The position numbers and the translations under genes were made by a program. From positions 30,921-94,920 of the forward strand of contig JALFUR010000006.1 in the NCBI GenBank assembly GCA_022784465.1: DNA of 64,000 nt, read 5' to 3'. How positions within the stretch are numbered: position 1 is the first letter of the stretch; each line of letters opens with the position of its first letter. The notes below the pieces were generated by a model that saw only the letters and a program-made list of their open reading frames with translations, was not told the origin of the DNA and searched no databases. Below, one piece after another: positions 20,281-29,342 of the stretch. The stretch is from Christensenella sp. (lineage in GTDB: Bacteria; Bacillota; Clostridia; Christensenellales; UBA3700).

Positions 20281-20320
20281 CATTTGTTGAAGAATAAACA
20301 AAGAAAGGAGAATATATTAA

Positions 20321-22408
20321 ATGAGTACATCAGAAATTTTTGGTAGCAACGTTTTTAACGATGCGGTTATGCAAGAAAAGTTGCCAAAAGCAACATATAA
20401 AGAATTAAAACAATGTATAGCAAATAATAAGTCTATACCTTTAGATCTTGCTCAAGTTGTTGCCAATGCAATGAAGGACTGGGCAATTGAAAAAGGTTGC
20501 ACACACTACACTCACTGGTTCCAACCAATGACAGGTATTACTGCAGAGAAACATGATGCATTTATTCAGCCTTCAAGTGATGGAAAAGTAATTATGGAAT
20601 TTTCCGGTAAAGAATTAGTTAAAGGTGAGCCTGATGCTTCTTCTTTCCCTTCTGGCGGAATTCGTGCTACTTTCGAAGCAAGAGGTTATACAGCATGGGA
20701 CCCTACAGCTTTTGCATTTGTAAAAGATTCATCTTTATACATTCCTACAGTATTTTGTTCATATACTGGAGAAGTTTTAGATAAGAAGACTCCACTTTTA
20801 AAATCTATGCAAGCTGTTTCTACGCAAGCATGTAGAATACTAAAATTATTTGGAAAAGATGTAGATAAAGTTACATCAGAAGTAGGACCTGAACAAGAAT
20901 ATTTCTTAGTAGATAAATCAGTATATGAAAAAAGACCAGATTTAGTTTTCACTGGAAGAACACTATTTGGTGCTCCAGCTCCAAAAGGACAAGAACTTGA
21001 AGATCACTATTTTGGTGCAATTAAGGAAAGAGTTGCTTCATACATGAAAGAACTTGATGAAGAACTATGGAAACTTGGAATTTATGCTAAGACAAAACAC
21101 AACGAAGTTGCTCCAGCTCAACATGAGCTTGCTCCAATTTATGGAGATTCAAACACAGCAACAGATCATAACCAATTAACAATGGAGATTATGAAAAAAG
21201 TTGCTTCAAGACATGATATGGTTTGTCTATTACATGAAAAACCATTTAAAGGAGTAAATGGATCTGGTAAACATAACAACTGGTCTATGTCAACATCATC
21301 AGGTGAAGGATTATTTAAACCAGGCGACACACCAGAAGAAAACTTACAATTCTTATTATTCTTAGCTGCAACAATTAAAGGTGTAGATGAATATCAAGAT
21401 TTATTGAGAGTATCTGTAGCAACAGCAGGCAATGATCATAGATTAGGCGCAAACGAAGCCCCTCCTGCTATTGTATCTATGTTCTTAGGTGATGAATTAG
21501 CTGGTATTGTTGATGCTATTGCTGAAGGTAGAAGTTATTCAAAACGTGCAAAATGCGCTTTTGAATTAGGCGTAGATGTACTTCCTACATTCATTAAGGA
21601 TACAACAGATAGAAATAGAACATCTCCATTTGCTTTTACTGGAAACAAATTTGAATTCAGAATGCTAGGTTCTTCCCTATCTATTGCTGGTCCAAACATT
21701 ATTCTAAATACAATGATGGCAGAAGAATTAGAAGAATTTGCTGATATACTTGAAAAAGCAAGTGACTTTACAAGTGCTGTTAAAGATTTAATCAAGAAGA
21801 CTATTATTGAACATAGAAGAATAATCTTCAATGGAAACGGTTATTCTGATGAATGGGTTAAAGAAGCTGAAAAACGTGGCTTACTAAACATTAAGTCTAC
21901 TCCTGAAGCAATTCCTCTATTTAAGGCAGAGAAGAATATTAAACTATTTGAAAAACATGGTGTATTTACTCCAGCTGAAGTCATTTCAAGAACAGAGATT
22001 CTTTTAGAGAACTATTCAAAGATTATTGATATTGAAGCAAATACAATGATTGAAATGACAAAGAAAGAAGTATTACCTGCTGAACTTGAATACATAAAAG
22101 AATTAGCTAAGACAATTTCTAAAGCAACAAGCATTTGTGATTGCATTGATATGTCTAGTGAAAAAGAACAATTAAAAACTGTAACTGATTTATATAACAA
22201 GGCCTATAAAGCAGTAAATGAATTAATTGCAGCTGTTGATGAAGCACAAGGCATTAGCGATGGCGAAGCTCAAGCACTAGCATTTAGAAAGAGTGTATTT
22301 GAGAAGATGGAAGAATTAAGAACTTATGTTGACGCAATGGAAGTTAATACTGCAAAGAAGTATTGGCCATATCCAAGTTATGGTGACATGTTGTTCTCTG
22401 TTAAATAA
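20321..22408 (+). CDS. glnN: Type III glutamine synthetase
   Basis: The 695-residue length is characteristic of GSIII. Conserved blocks are present, including EVGPEQEYFLVD (about 187-198), KHNEVAPAQHELAPIYGDSN (about 264-283), GVNGSGKHNNWSMSTS (about 311-326) and RNRTSPFAFTGNKFEFR (about 428-444). It fixes ammonium into glutamine with ATP and, unlike the GS-like gene at 13586, keeps its catalytic motifs. It has a strong promoter, a leader terminator and an AAGGAG ribosome-binding site. It is followed by amt-PII, so ammonium import and fixation are adjacent. Confidence 0.97.
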   Translation: MSTSEIFGSNVFNDAVMQEKLPKATYKELKQCIANNKSIPLDLAQVVANAMKDWAIEKGCTHYTHWFQPMTGITAEKHDAFIQPSSDGKVIMEFSGKELVKGEPDASSFPSGGIRATFEARGYTAWDPTAFAFVKDSSLYIPTVFCSYTGEVLDKKTPLLKSMQAVSTQACRILKLFGKDVDKVTSEVGPEQEYFLVDKSVYEKRPDLVFTGRTLFGAPAPKGQELEDHYFGAIKERVASYMKELDEELWKLGIYAKTKHNEVAPAQHELAPIYGDSNTATDHNQLTMEIMKKVASRHDMVCLLHEKPFKGVNGSGKHNNWSMSTSSGEGLFKPGDTPEENLQFLLFLAATIKGVDEYQDLLRVSVATAGNDHRLGANEAPPAIVSMFLGDELAGIVDAIAEGRSYSKRAKCAFELGVDVLPTFIKDTTDRNRTSPFAFTGNKFEFRMLGSSLSIAGPNIILNTMMAEELEEFADILEKASDFTSAVKDLIKKTIIEHRRIIFNGNGYSDEWVKEAEKRGLLNIKSTPEAIPLFKAEKNIKLFEKHGVFTPAEVISRTEILLENYSKIIDIEANTMIEMTKKEVLPAELEYIKELAKTISKATSICDCIDMSSEKEQLKTVTDLYNKAYKAVNELIAAVDEAQGISDGEAQALAFRKSVFEKMEELRTYVDAMEVNTAKKYWPYPSYGDMLFSVK

Positions 22409-22434
22409 AACATTATTACTTATCATATTATAAA

Positions 22435-22477
22435 CACAAAGATGTGCTCTTACCTTTAGGGCACATCTTTCTTTTTC
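22435..22477 (+). promoter_or_regulatory. Intergenic terminator with alternative hexaloop hairpin before amt
   Basis: AAAGATGTGC pairs perfectly over 10 bp with GCACATCTTT, followed by CTTTTT, 27 bp before the amt start codon. The 5' arm can form CAC-AAAGAT-GTG with a six-base A1/G4 loop, the same design as in the glt and glnN leaders. It both ends glnN and gates readthrough into amt. Confidence 0.7.
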
Positions 22478-22503
22478 GAATTAAAATTTTGGAGGATAAA
22501 TAT

Positions 22504-24303
22504 ATGGAAGAATTATTGCAAGCTTTTCCTGCACTAAGTGAGATTACTGGTTCATTAGATGCGACTTGGATCTTAGTTGGAATCACTTTAGTATTTTTCA
22601 TGCAATGTGGATTCGCAATGGTAGAAACTGGTTTCACACGTGCAAAGAATGCAGGAAACATTATTATGAAAAACTTGATGGATTTTTGTCTTGGTGCAAT
22701 CGCATTCTGGTTAATTGGATACTCAATTATGATTGGCCATCTTATAAATCCTATTACTATGACATATGTTGTAGATGGTGTTACTGAGAATGTTGACATG
22801 CTACACTTTATGTTCTTCTTAGTCTTCTGTGCTACAACAGCTACTATTGTATCTGGAGCTATGGCAGAAAGAACAAGATTTATTACATATTGTGTATATA
22901 GTGTTTGCATTTCAGCCTTCATCTTCCCTGTTACAGGTAACTGGATTTGGAATGGTGGATTCTTATCTCAATGGGGCTTCCATGATTTTGCAGGATCTAC
23001 AGCAGTTCATATGATTGGTGGTATCCTTGCTTTAATCGGTGCATGGATGCTAGGCCCAAGAATTGGTAAATATAAGAAATTAGAAAATGGAAAATTAGAA
23101 TCTAAAGCTATTCCTGGACACAGTTTAACTCTTGGTGCATTAGGTGTATTCATCCTATTCTACGGATGGTATGGATTCAATGGTGCAAGTGAATATGCTA
23201 TTGTTGGTGCAGAAACAGCAGCAAATGTATCTTTAGTATTTGTTACTACAACTATGGCACCAGCCGTTGCTACAACTACTGTTATGATCATTACATGGAT
23301 TAGATATAAAAAGCCTGATGTTTCTATGACATTAAATGGAACACTTGCTGGTCTTGTTGCTATTACAGCAGGATGTGATCAAGTTTCTGTATTTGGTGCA
23401 GTATGTATTGGTTTATTAGCCGGTTTTGTCGTTGTATTTGGTATTGAATTTTTGGATCAAAAATTGCATGTTGATGACCCAGTAGGTGCTGTTGGTGTTC
23501 ACTGCTTCAATGGTGCTTTAGGAACAGTGCTAACAGGCGTATTTAGTATAAATGGTATATATGGTGCTATTACAAAAAATGTAACAGTTAGCGAAGGATT
23601 TAAATTTTTTGGAATTCAAGTAGCTGGTGTTGCTATATGTGCTGTCTTCACTATTGCTTGTGGTTTAGTATTATTCTTCATTTTAAAGAAGACATTAAAA
23701 CTAAGAGTTACAAAGGAAGAAGAAATTTTAGGTCTAGATTTAACAGAGCATGGTCTTGTAAGTTCTTATGCAGACTTTATGCCTACAGTTGCTGGTGAAT
23801 CATTAACTGGTTCAATGGATAAAGGTGAAATGGCTACACAAGAGGTTGTTAAATCTAAAGATGAAGTATTTGATGTTAATAAGCCTTTAACAGTTGATGA
23901 ATCTGTTCCTGTTAAGAAGGTTACTACTTCAATTGGAAAAGAAGGTCCAAAGATGAGTAAAATTGTAATTTTAGCAAACCCAGCTAAATTTGAAGATTTG
24001 AAAAAAGCTATGGATGGAATTGGAATTACAGGTATGACAGTTACTAATGTAACAGGATGCGGATTACAAAAAGGTGATACAAACAATTACTATCGTGGTG
24101 TTAAAGTTGATATTTCATTACGTCCAAAGATAAAGATGGAACTTGTTGTATCAAAGATCCCTGTAGAAACAGTAATTATGGCAGCAAAAAATGCTCTTTA
24201 TACAGGTAACTATGGTGATGGAAAAATATTTGTCTACGATGTTGATAATGTCTATAAAGTTCGTACTGGCGAATGGGACTATGCAGCATTGCAAGATGAA
24301 TAG
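22504..24303 (+). CDS. Ammonium transporter fused to a PII signalling domain
   Basis: I start at 22504 (MEELLQAFPALSE), with GGAGGA upstream; the track start at 22444 would lie inside the terminator hairpin. Of about 599 residues, roughly 1-410 form an 11-helix Amt/AmtB channel (VETGFTRAKNAGNIIMKN, DFAGSTAVHMIGG). After an acidic linker of about 75 residues, residues about 490-599 form a PII (GlnB) domain (MSKIVILANPAKFEDLKKAM, NYYRGVKVDISLRPKIK, GDGKIFVYDVDNVYKVRTGE). In separate systems PII plugs AmtB under nitrogen sufficiency; here gate and sensor are covalently joined. The T-loop lacks the uridylylated Tyr of E. coli GlnB (VKV in place of EYM). Confidence 0.93.
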   Translation: MEELLQAFPALSEITGSLDATWILVGITLVFFMQCGFAMVETGFTRAKNAGNIIMKNLMDFCLGAIAFWLIGYSIMIGHLINPITMTYVVDGVTENVDMLHFMFFLVFCATTATIVSGAMAERTRFITYCVYSVCISAFIFPVTGNWIWNGGFLSQWGFHDFAGSTAVHMIGGILALIGAWMLGPRIGKYKKLENGKLESKAIPGHSLTLGALGVFILFYGWYGFNGASEYAIVGAETAANVSLVFVTTTMAPAVATTTVMIITWIRYKKPDVSMTLNGTLAGLVAITAGCDQVSVFGAVCIGLLAGFVVVFGIEFLDQKLHVDDPVGAVGVHCFNGALGTVLTGVFSINGIYGAITKNVTVSEGFKFFGIQVAGVAICAVFTIACGLVLFFILKKTLKLRVTKEEEILGLDLTEHGLVSSYADFMPTVAGESLTGSMDKGEMATQEVVKSKDEVFDVNKPLTVDESVPVKKVTTSIGKEGPKMSKIVILANPAKFEDLKKAMDGIGITGMTVTNVTGCGLQKGDTNNYYRGVKVDISLRPKIKMELVVSKIPVETVIMAAKNALYTGNYGDGKIFVYDVDNVYKVRTGEWDYAALQDE

Positions 24304-24308
24304 TCATA

Positions 24309-24343
24309 ATAAGGGAGAGACAATAGGGTCTCTCCCCTTTATT
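24309..24343 (+). terminator. Intrinsic terminator between amt-PII and purF
   Basis: GGGAGAGAC-AATAGG-GTCTCTCCC followed by CTTTTATTA. The nine-bp stem is strong. It lies directly before the purF start, so purF needs readthrough or a promoter I cannot see. Its loop has A at position 4, so it does not fit the A1/G4 pattern. Confidence 0.85.
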
Positions 24344-24355
24344 ACTTGAGGAATT

Positions 24356-25744
24356 ATGCAGACAAAACAATTAAAAGAAGAATGTGGAATATTTGGAATT
24401 TATAATAAAGAGAATATTCCATGTATTGGTAACTTAGTATACTATGGTCTATTTGCCTTGCAGCATAGAGGCCAAGAAGCAGCAGGTATTGCTGTAAATA
24501 TTAATAGAGATATTTATCTTAAAAAGAATCTGGGGCTCGTTAGTGAAGTTTTCGCTAGCGATAATTCATTTTTAGAACAAACTGGAAATATTGCTGTTGG
24601 ACACGTAAGATATTCAACTTGCGGTGGTAATATTTTGGAAAATGCACAGCCTATTAGCGTTAGATATGCTAAAGGCAATTTAACTATTTGTCATAATGGA
24701 AATATATATAACGCTCAGGAGTTAAGACAAAACCTAGAAAACGAAGGCGCAATATTTCATACCACATCAGATAGTGAAGTAATATGTTATTTAATAGCAA
24801 GAGAAAGGCTTCACTGCTCTACTGTTGAGGAGGCTGTTAAAAATATTTTGCCTAAATTAAAAGGCTCTTTTTCGCTTTTAGTTATGTCCCCAGAAAAACT
24901 AATCGCTTTACGTGATCCTTATGGCTTTAGACCATTATGCATGGGCGAACTTGATAATAGCATTGTATTTTCAAGTGAATCATGTGCGCTTGAGACAATA
25001 GGAGCAACATATAAAAGAGATGTAAAACCTGGAGAAATTATAGTAGTTTCAAAAAATGGAATATCCTATGATACTTCATTAGCATGGAATCAAACTGGTT
25101 TATGCATTTTTGAGCACATATATTTTGCAAGACCAGATAGTATAATAGATGGTCAGAGCGTTCAAGAAGCAAGAACGAATGCTGGTAAACTACTTGCTCG
25201 TCAATATCCAATAGATGCAGATATAGTAATTGGCGTTCCAGACTCTGGACTAGCAGCAGCGCAAGGATATGCTGAAGAGAGTGGGATAAAATATGGCGTT
25301 GGACTAATAAAAAACAGATACATTGGAAGAACGTTTATTCAGCCTACTCAAGCATTAAGAGAAAAGTCTGTTGCTTTAAAGTTAAACACTTTATCTATGA
25401 ATATAAAAGATAAGAAAGTAGTAATGATAGATGATTCAATAGTCCGTGGTACAACGCTAGCAAATATAATTAAACTATTAAAAAAATCTGGCGCAAAAGA
25501 AGTACATGTAAGAGTTGCATCTCCAAAGTTTATGTATCCTTGTTATTTTGGAACAGATATTCCTAGTCGTGATCAACTTGCTTGTAACAAATGGAGTGAA
25601 GAGGAGTTAAGAAAGAAAATTGGAGCTGATTCATTAGGTTTTTTAAAACTTGAAACAGTCAAGCAAATTGCCCCAAATTCAAAAGTTGATTTTTGTACTG
25701 GTTGTTTTAGTGGTATATATCCAGGAAAAATATATAGTGAATAA
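24356..25744 (+). CDS. purF: Amidophosphoribosyltransferase
   Basis: First step of purine synthesis: PRPP plus glutamine to phosphoribosylamine. The 462 residues begin with a short propeptide (MQTKQLKEE) before CGIFGIYN, whose Cys becomes the N-terminal nucleophile. The PRPP loop is VVMIDDSIVRGTTLANI (about 358-374). Cys residues at CIFEHIYFARPDS, YPCYFGTD and FCTGCFSGIYP fit the [4Fe-4S] cluster of the Bacillus-type enzyme. It follows amt-PII and is another glutamine user, placed apart from other pur genes. Confidence 0.96.
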   Translation: MQTKQLKEECGIFGIYNKENIPCIGNLVYYGLFALQHRGQEAAGIAVNINRDIYLKKNLGLVSEVFASDNSFLEQTGNIAVGHVRYSTCGGNILENAQPISVRYAKGNLTICHNGNIYNAQELRQNLENEGAIFHTTSDSEVICYLIARERLHCSTVEEAVKNILPKLKGSFSLLVMSPEKLIALRDPYGFRPLCMGELDNSIVFSSESCALETIGATYKRDVKPGEIIVVSKNGISYDTSLAWNQTGLCIFEHIYFARPDSIIDGQSVQEARTNAGKLLARQYPIDADIVIGVPDSGLAAAQGYAEESGIKYGVGLIKNRYIGRTFIQPTQALREKSVALKLNTLSMNIKDKKVVMIDDSIVRGTTLANIIKLLKKSGAKEVHVRVASPKFMYPCYFGTDIPSRDQLACNKWSEEELRKKIGADSLGFLKLETVKQIAPNSKVDFCTGCFSGIYPGKIYSE

Positions 25745-25769
25745 AAATGGTCTGAAAAAGACCATTTTT
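25743..25769. terminator. Bidirectional intrinsic terminator between convergent purF and the metal ATPase
   Basis: AAAAATGGTCT-gaaaa-AGACCATTTTT is symmetric, with A/T tracts on both sides, so it can serve both converging genes. Confidence 0.85.
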
Positions 25770-25781
25770 ACTACACTTATA

Positions 25782-27695
25782 TTAATTATTTATCTTTTTA
25801 TTTGCTCTCATGGCATTAATTATGGCAATGAACGCAACGCCAACATCTCCAAATATTGCCATCCACATTCCTATGCTTCCAAATACGCCTAGTGCTGTTA
25901 ATATTAAAATTAAAGCTTTTACTCCTAGAGCAAAATATATATTTTCATGAACAATTCTCATTGTTCTTTTGCATACTTTTTTTGCTTTGATTAAGTCGGA
26001 TATATTATCCTTCATTAGAACAATATCTGAAGCTTCTATTGCGGCATCAGAGCCAACTCCGCCCATTGCGATACCAATATCTGAACGCATCAATACTGGC
26101 GCATCATTTATTCCATCTCCTACGAAACATAACACATCATCTTTTTTCTTATTGTTAAGTAACGCTTCTACTTCTTCTACTTTGTTTTGTGGTAACAATG
26201 AAGCCTTATATTGAGTTAATCCAATTTCGCTTGCTACGCTTTTTGCAATTGTTTCGTTATCCCCTGTCAACATAATTGTTTTAGCATTTAGTTTGTTTAA
26301 CTCGCTTATTGTGATTTTGCTCTCTTTTTTAATTTCGTCGCTTATTAAAATATATCCAAGATACTCATCATCTTTTGCTACATAAACGCACGTTCCAACA
26401 CCATCCGCTTGCACGTATTCAATGTTTCTTTTTTTCATCAATTTTTCATTGCCGCATATTATAGTAGATTCTCCTTTTGCAATAATTCCGAATCCTTGAA
26501 CATCTTCAATTACATAATCTGTATCTATTTTTTTACCATAGCATGCAACGATTGATTTAGCTATTGGATGATTTGAACCGCTCTCGGCAATAGCTGCATA
26601 ATGCAATATTTCGTCTTTTTTATCTTCTGGAAACACTTTAGTAACAACGAAGTTTCCTTTTGTTAAAGTTCCTGTTTTATCAAAGACAAAGATATTAGCT
26701 TTATTATACATTTCCAAATAATTTGAGCCTTTAACTAATATACCATTTTTTGAAGCGCCGCCTATTCCCGCGAAAAATGTTAGTGGAATAGAAATTACTA
26801 AAGCGCATGGACAAGAGACAACTAAAAACGTCAATGCTCTATATATCCAAATAGCTGGATTTTTAGTAATAATACTTGGAATTAAAGCAAGCAAAAACGC
26901 AGAAATTACAACAATTGGCGTATAATACTTTGAAAATTTTGTAATAAAATTTTCCGCTCTAGATTTTTGAGAAGATGCATTTTCAACTAAATCCAAAATC
27001 TTTGAGACAGTTGAATCGTAAAAGGCTTTTTTTACTTTAATCTCAATTGTACTAGACATATTTACTGAGCCTGAAATTACATTTGCTCCTTCTCCTACTT
27101 CTAAAGGAATAGCTTCTCCTGTTAATGCTTTTGTATCTAGAGTTGTCATACCTTTAACAACGACCCCATCTAGAGGAACCTTTTCTCCTGGCTTAACTAA
27201 AATGACATCGTCAACATTAACTTCTGACGGATCCACCATTTCTTCTAGAACTCCATCTTTGTATACATTGGCATAATCTGGTCTAATATCCATTAATGAA
27301 GATATATCTTTTCTAGACTTACCCACAGCATATGCTTGGAACCATTCCCCAACTTGATAAAACAAAAGTACCGCACACGCTTCATCAAATCCTTCAACTT
27401 CCATATTGTTTAATGCTCTAAAAATAGCCAAAGCAAATGCACCTATAGTTGCTATACACATCAAAAAGTTTTCGTCGAGCAATTGACCATGAGCAATATT
27501 TCGAGCTGCTTTGTAAAGGATATCGTAACCAATATATAAATATATAGATAAATATAATGCAAAAGCTAAAAGCCAACCATATTGCCCTGGAATTACTGTT
27601 GCCAATACAAGTATTTTATCTAGAACAAATAAAACAATAAAAGCTGTTAATGCGATTAATATTCTTATTAATCTTTTCTTTAATTTTTTACTCAT
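25782..27695 (-). CDS. Heavy-metal P1B-type ATPase (Zn/Cd/Pb exporter, ZntA/CadA-like)
   Basis: I prefer the start at 27695 (MSKKLKK), coupled to the upstream HMA stop; the track start at 27713 is the alternative. About 637 residues contain membrane helices, TGEA phosphatase motif (TGEAIPLE), the intramembrane SCPCALVIS metal site, phosphorylation motif DKTGTLTKG, SGSNHPIAKS and GDGINDAP. The CPC motif and Asp/Lys-containing last helix region suit Zn, Cd or Pb export. It has no N-terminal metal-binding domain; that function is supplied by the separate 71-residue HMA protein upstream. Confidence 0.93.
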   Translation of the reverse strand: MSKKLKKRLIRILIALTAFIVLFVLDKILVLATVIPGQYGWLLAFALYLSIYLYIGYDILYKAARNIAHGQLLDENFLMCIATIGAFALAIFRALNNMEVEGFDEACAVLLFYQVGEWFQAYAVGKSRKDISSLMDIRPDYANVYKDGVLEEMVDPSEVNVDDVILVKPGEKVPLDGVVVKGMTTLDTKALTGEAIPLEVGEGANVISGSVNMSSTIEIKVKKAFYDSTVSKILDLVENASSQKSRAENFITKFSKYYTPIVVISAFLLALIPSIITKNPAIWIYRALTFLVVSCPCALVISIPLTFFAGIGGASKNGILVKGSNYLEMYNKANIFVFDKTGTLTKGNFVVTKVFPEDKKDEILHYAAIAESGSNHPIAKSIVACYGKKIDTDYVIEDVQGFGIIAKGESTIICGNEKLMKKRNIEYVQADGVGTCVYVAKDDEYLGYILISDEIKKESKITISELNKLNAKTIMLTGDNETIAKSVASEIGLTQYKASLLPQNKVEEVEALLNNKKKDDVLCFVGDGINDAPVLMRSDIGIAMGGVGSDAAIEASDIVLMKDNISDLIKAKKVCKRTMRIVHENIYFALGVKALILILTALGVFGSIGMWMAIFGDVGVAFIAIINAMRANKKINN

Positions 27696-27696
27696 A

Positions 27697-27912
27697 TTAA
27701 TATTCCATTTCAAAATCAGGTTCTATTTTTCTTGCTGCTTTATGAGCTTGTTTTAATATTTCAGAAAATTGATCATCTTTAGCCTGTATAATCATTTTTT
27801 GTGTCATAAAATTAATTGAACATGACTCAACACCTTCAATTTTTTTTATTGCTTCTTCACATTTTTGTGCACATACTGCGCAATCTACTTCAATTTTTAT
27901 TACTTTTTTCAT
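27697..27912 (-). CDS. Heavy-metal-associated (HMA) domain protein
   Basis: A free-standing 71-residue ferredoxin-like HMA domain: KIEVDCAVCAQKCEEAIKKIEGVES carries C-x2-C-x3-C, slightly richer than the usual MxCxxC. It probably binds Zn or Cd and hands it to the ATPase encoded immediately downstream, with essentially no gap between the genes. It looks like the detached N-terminal domain of a CadA/ZntA ATPase. Confidence 0.87.
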   Translation of the reverse strand: MKKVIKIEVDCAVCAQKCEEAIKKIEGVESCSINFMTQKMIIQAKDDQFSEILKQAHKAARKIEPDFEMEY

Positions 27913-27928
27913 ATATACTCTGCTCCTT

Positions 27929-28282
27929 TTATTTTTCTAATAAATGCGATAAACCACACTCAAAAATCTTTGAAACGTGGTCATCGTCTAATGAATAAAA
28001 CACTTCCTTTCCGCTCTTTCTTGCTTTTACAAGTTTAGATTGTCTTAGTATTCTAAGCTGATGAGATACTGCAGATTTTGTCATATTTAAGCATTCACAA
28101 ATATCGCAAACACATAATTCACTTATCTCAAGCGAAGATAAAATCTTTGCTCTTGTAGAATCACCGAAAACCTTAAATAATTCTGCTAAATCATAAATTA
28201 AATCATCATCAGGCATTTTCTCTTTTACAATACTTACTATATTCTCATGAACATGGTTTTCGCTACATACTAAATCTTTCAT
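27929..28282 (-). CDS. ArsR/SmtB-family metal-sensing repressor (CadC/CzrA-like)
   Basis: I choose ATG at 28282, four to five bases after GGAGGGG; the track's TTG start at 28294 overlaps that site. The protein has about 117 residues and winged helix SELCVCDICECLNMTKSAVSHQLRILR. The ELCVCDI cysteines match the CadC alpha-3 metal site, and His residues near the C-terminus (DDDHVSKIFECGLSHLLEK) match the alpha-5 zinc site of SmtB/CzrA. Metal binding would release it from the palindrome in its own promoter and induce the HMA and ATPase genes. Confidence 0.92.
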   Translation of the reverse strand: MKDLVCSENHVHENIVSIVKEKMPDDDLIYDLAELFKVFGDSTRAKILSSLEISELCVCDICECLNMTKSAVSHQLRILRQSKLVKARKSGKEVFYSLDDDHVSKIFECGLSHLLEK

Positions 28283-28296
28283 ATACCCCTCCAATG

Positions 28297-28314
28297 GTTG
28301 AACAATTATTCAAC
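28297..28314 (-). promoter_or_regulatory. Predicted ArsR-family operator
   Basis: The inverted repeat GTTGAA-CAATTA-TTCAAC lies between the start codon of the ArsR gene and a -10-like TATAAT (28321-28326). The sequence and position fit an autoregulatory SmtB/CadC-type operator. Confidence 0.75.
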
Positions 28315-28381
28315 TATTATATTATACAAGTTTACATGCGCTGTCAATAATAATGATTTAAAATATTTAAAAAAATCTTAT

Positions 28382-28412
28382 AAAAAAAAGTGTTGCTAAA
28401 TTCGCAACACTT
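28382..28412 (-). terminator. Intrinsic terminator after the G3E GTPase pair
   Basis: On minus, AAGTGTTGC-gaattta-GCAACACTT is followed by eight T residues, six bases past the stop of the 28418 gene. Confidence 0.9.
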
Positions 28413-28417
28413 AATGA

Positions 28418-29341
28418 TTAAAACTTTGTTATTGGCTCTTCAATAGGATACGCCATTCCAATATCTATTACGTGCATCATTGGGCCTTCTTCAATGCTAT
28501 CTACATATTCTAATTTAGCAGTGATTTTAACCCACTCCCCTTCCTTAACTTTCTTTTTTGTCTCGTTAATCGCAGGAAATCCAAGAACTGTTAAATCGTT
28601 TGAACAACAAGTCATAGCTACTCTTCCAGGAATAAAGAACTCTTCAGGTATTCCCTTTGGTTTATATACTTGAGCAGTAAATTTAACTATTTTATTAGCA
28701 TATCTATCTCTTAGTTCCATTGCATCGAAAAACCAAATGCCGAAATCTTCATCGTTAATTTCAATTATGCTTTTATGAACATCATATGGTAAATCTTCTT
28801 CAAAAGAAGAATTTATTGGACCATTTTCACCTTCAAACATTATTTGAGTATTTGGATTGGCAAGCTTTGAGTTTCTTTTCATTGATAGCAAATTCATACT
28901 CTCATTTGCTCTATTAAAGATCATTGCATCGCTTGCTTGTATCATGGTAACCATTTTTTGACGCATATTGTTAAAATACATATCAAAAGTTGAAGCATCT
29001 ACCATCATAACAATTTGACCAATGTTTATATAGCTTGGCAAATCAACTTCATTTATATCCCACATTCCATTAAATTCTATAATCAATCTATCTGGCTTAT
29101 GAGCTTGAATTAGTCTATCAATATTAGTAGGATTAAAATCCTCAATTTTTTCAATGTATTCAACAGCTGTATAGGCTGTTCCCATTTGAATAGGATCATA
29201 TTCTTCAATGCCTTCTTCACAAACTATTACTAAAGTATTACCTTTTTCTGAAAAACCATCTTGAGTAACAGTTTCTCTAATTAAAGAAGTTTTTCCTGAT
29301 TCTAAAAATCCTAATACTATAAATGCGCTTAATTGTTCCAT
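28418..29341 (-). CDS. G3E-like GTPase with C-terminal YcgQ/TIGR03943-like domain
   Basis: The 307-residue protein begins with a P-loop FIVLGFLESGKTSLIRET typical of CobW-like P-loop NTPases, though without the CxCC metal motif of its neighbour. The last roughly 100 residues (about 205-300; IVKFTAQVYKPKGIPEEFFI, GRVAMTCCSNDLTVLGFPA) resemble the C-terminal domain of YcgQ/TIGR03943 proteins, which occur in operons with G3E GTPases and YcgR-type permeases. Its start lies directly at the stop of the His-rich GTPase gene, so the two are an operon. A role in metal allocation is likely; the substrate is unknown. Confidence 0.72.
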   Translation of the reverse strand: MEQLSAFIVLGFLESGKTSLIRETVTQDGFSEKGNTLVIVCEEGIEEYDPIQMGTAYTAVEYIEKIEDFNPTNIDRLIQAHKPDRLIIEFNGMWDINEVDLPSYINIGQIVMMVDASTFDMYFNNMRQKMVTMIQASDAMIFNRANESMNLLSMKRNSKLANPNTQIMFEGENGPINSSFEEDLPYDVHKSIIEINDEDFGIWFFDAMELRDRYANKIVKFTAQVYKPKGIPEEFFIPGRVAMTCCSNDLTVLGFPAINETKKKVKEGEWVKITAKLEYVDSIEEGPMMHVIDIGMAYPIEEPITKF

Positions 29342-29342
29342 A

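Noticed and set aside
22444-22503. Upstream start of the amt-PII gene
   Set aside because: It would translate the terminator hairpin; ATG 22504 has a good GGAGGA site and matches the family start.
24309-24343. Fourth ANTAR-type hexaloop before purF
   Set aside because: The loop AATAGG has A rather than G at position 4 and forms the terminator stem itself, so it does not share the design of the other three leaders.
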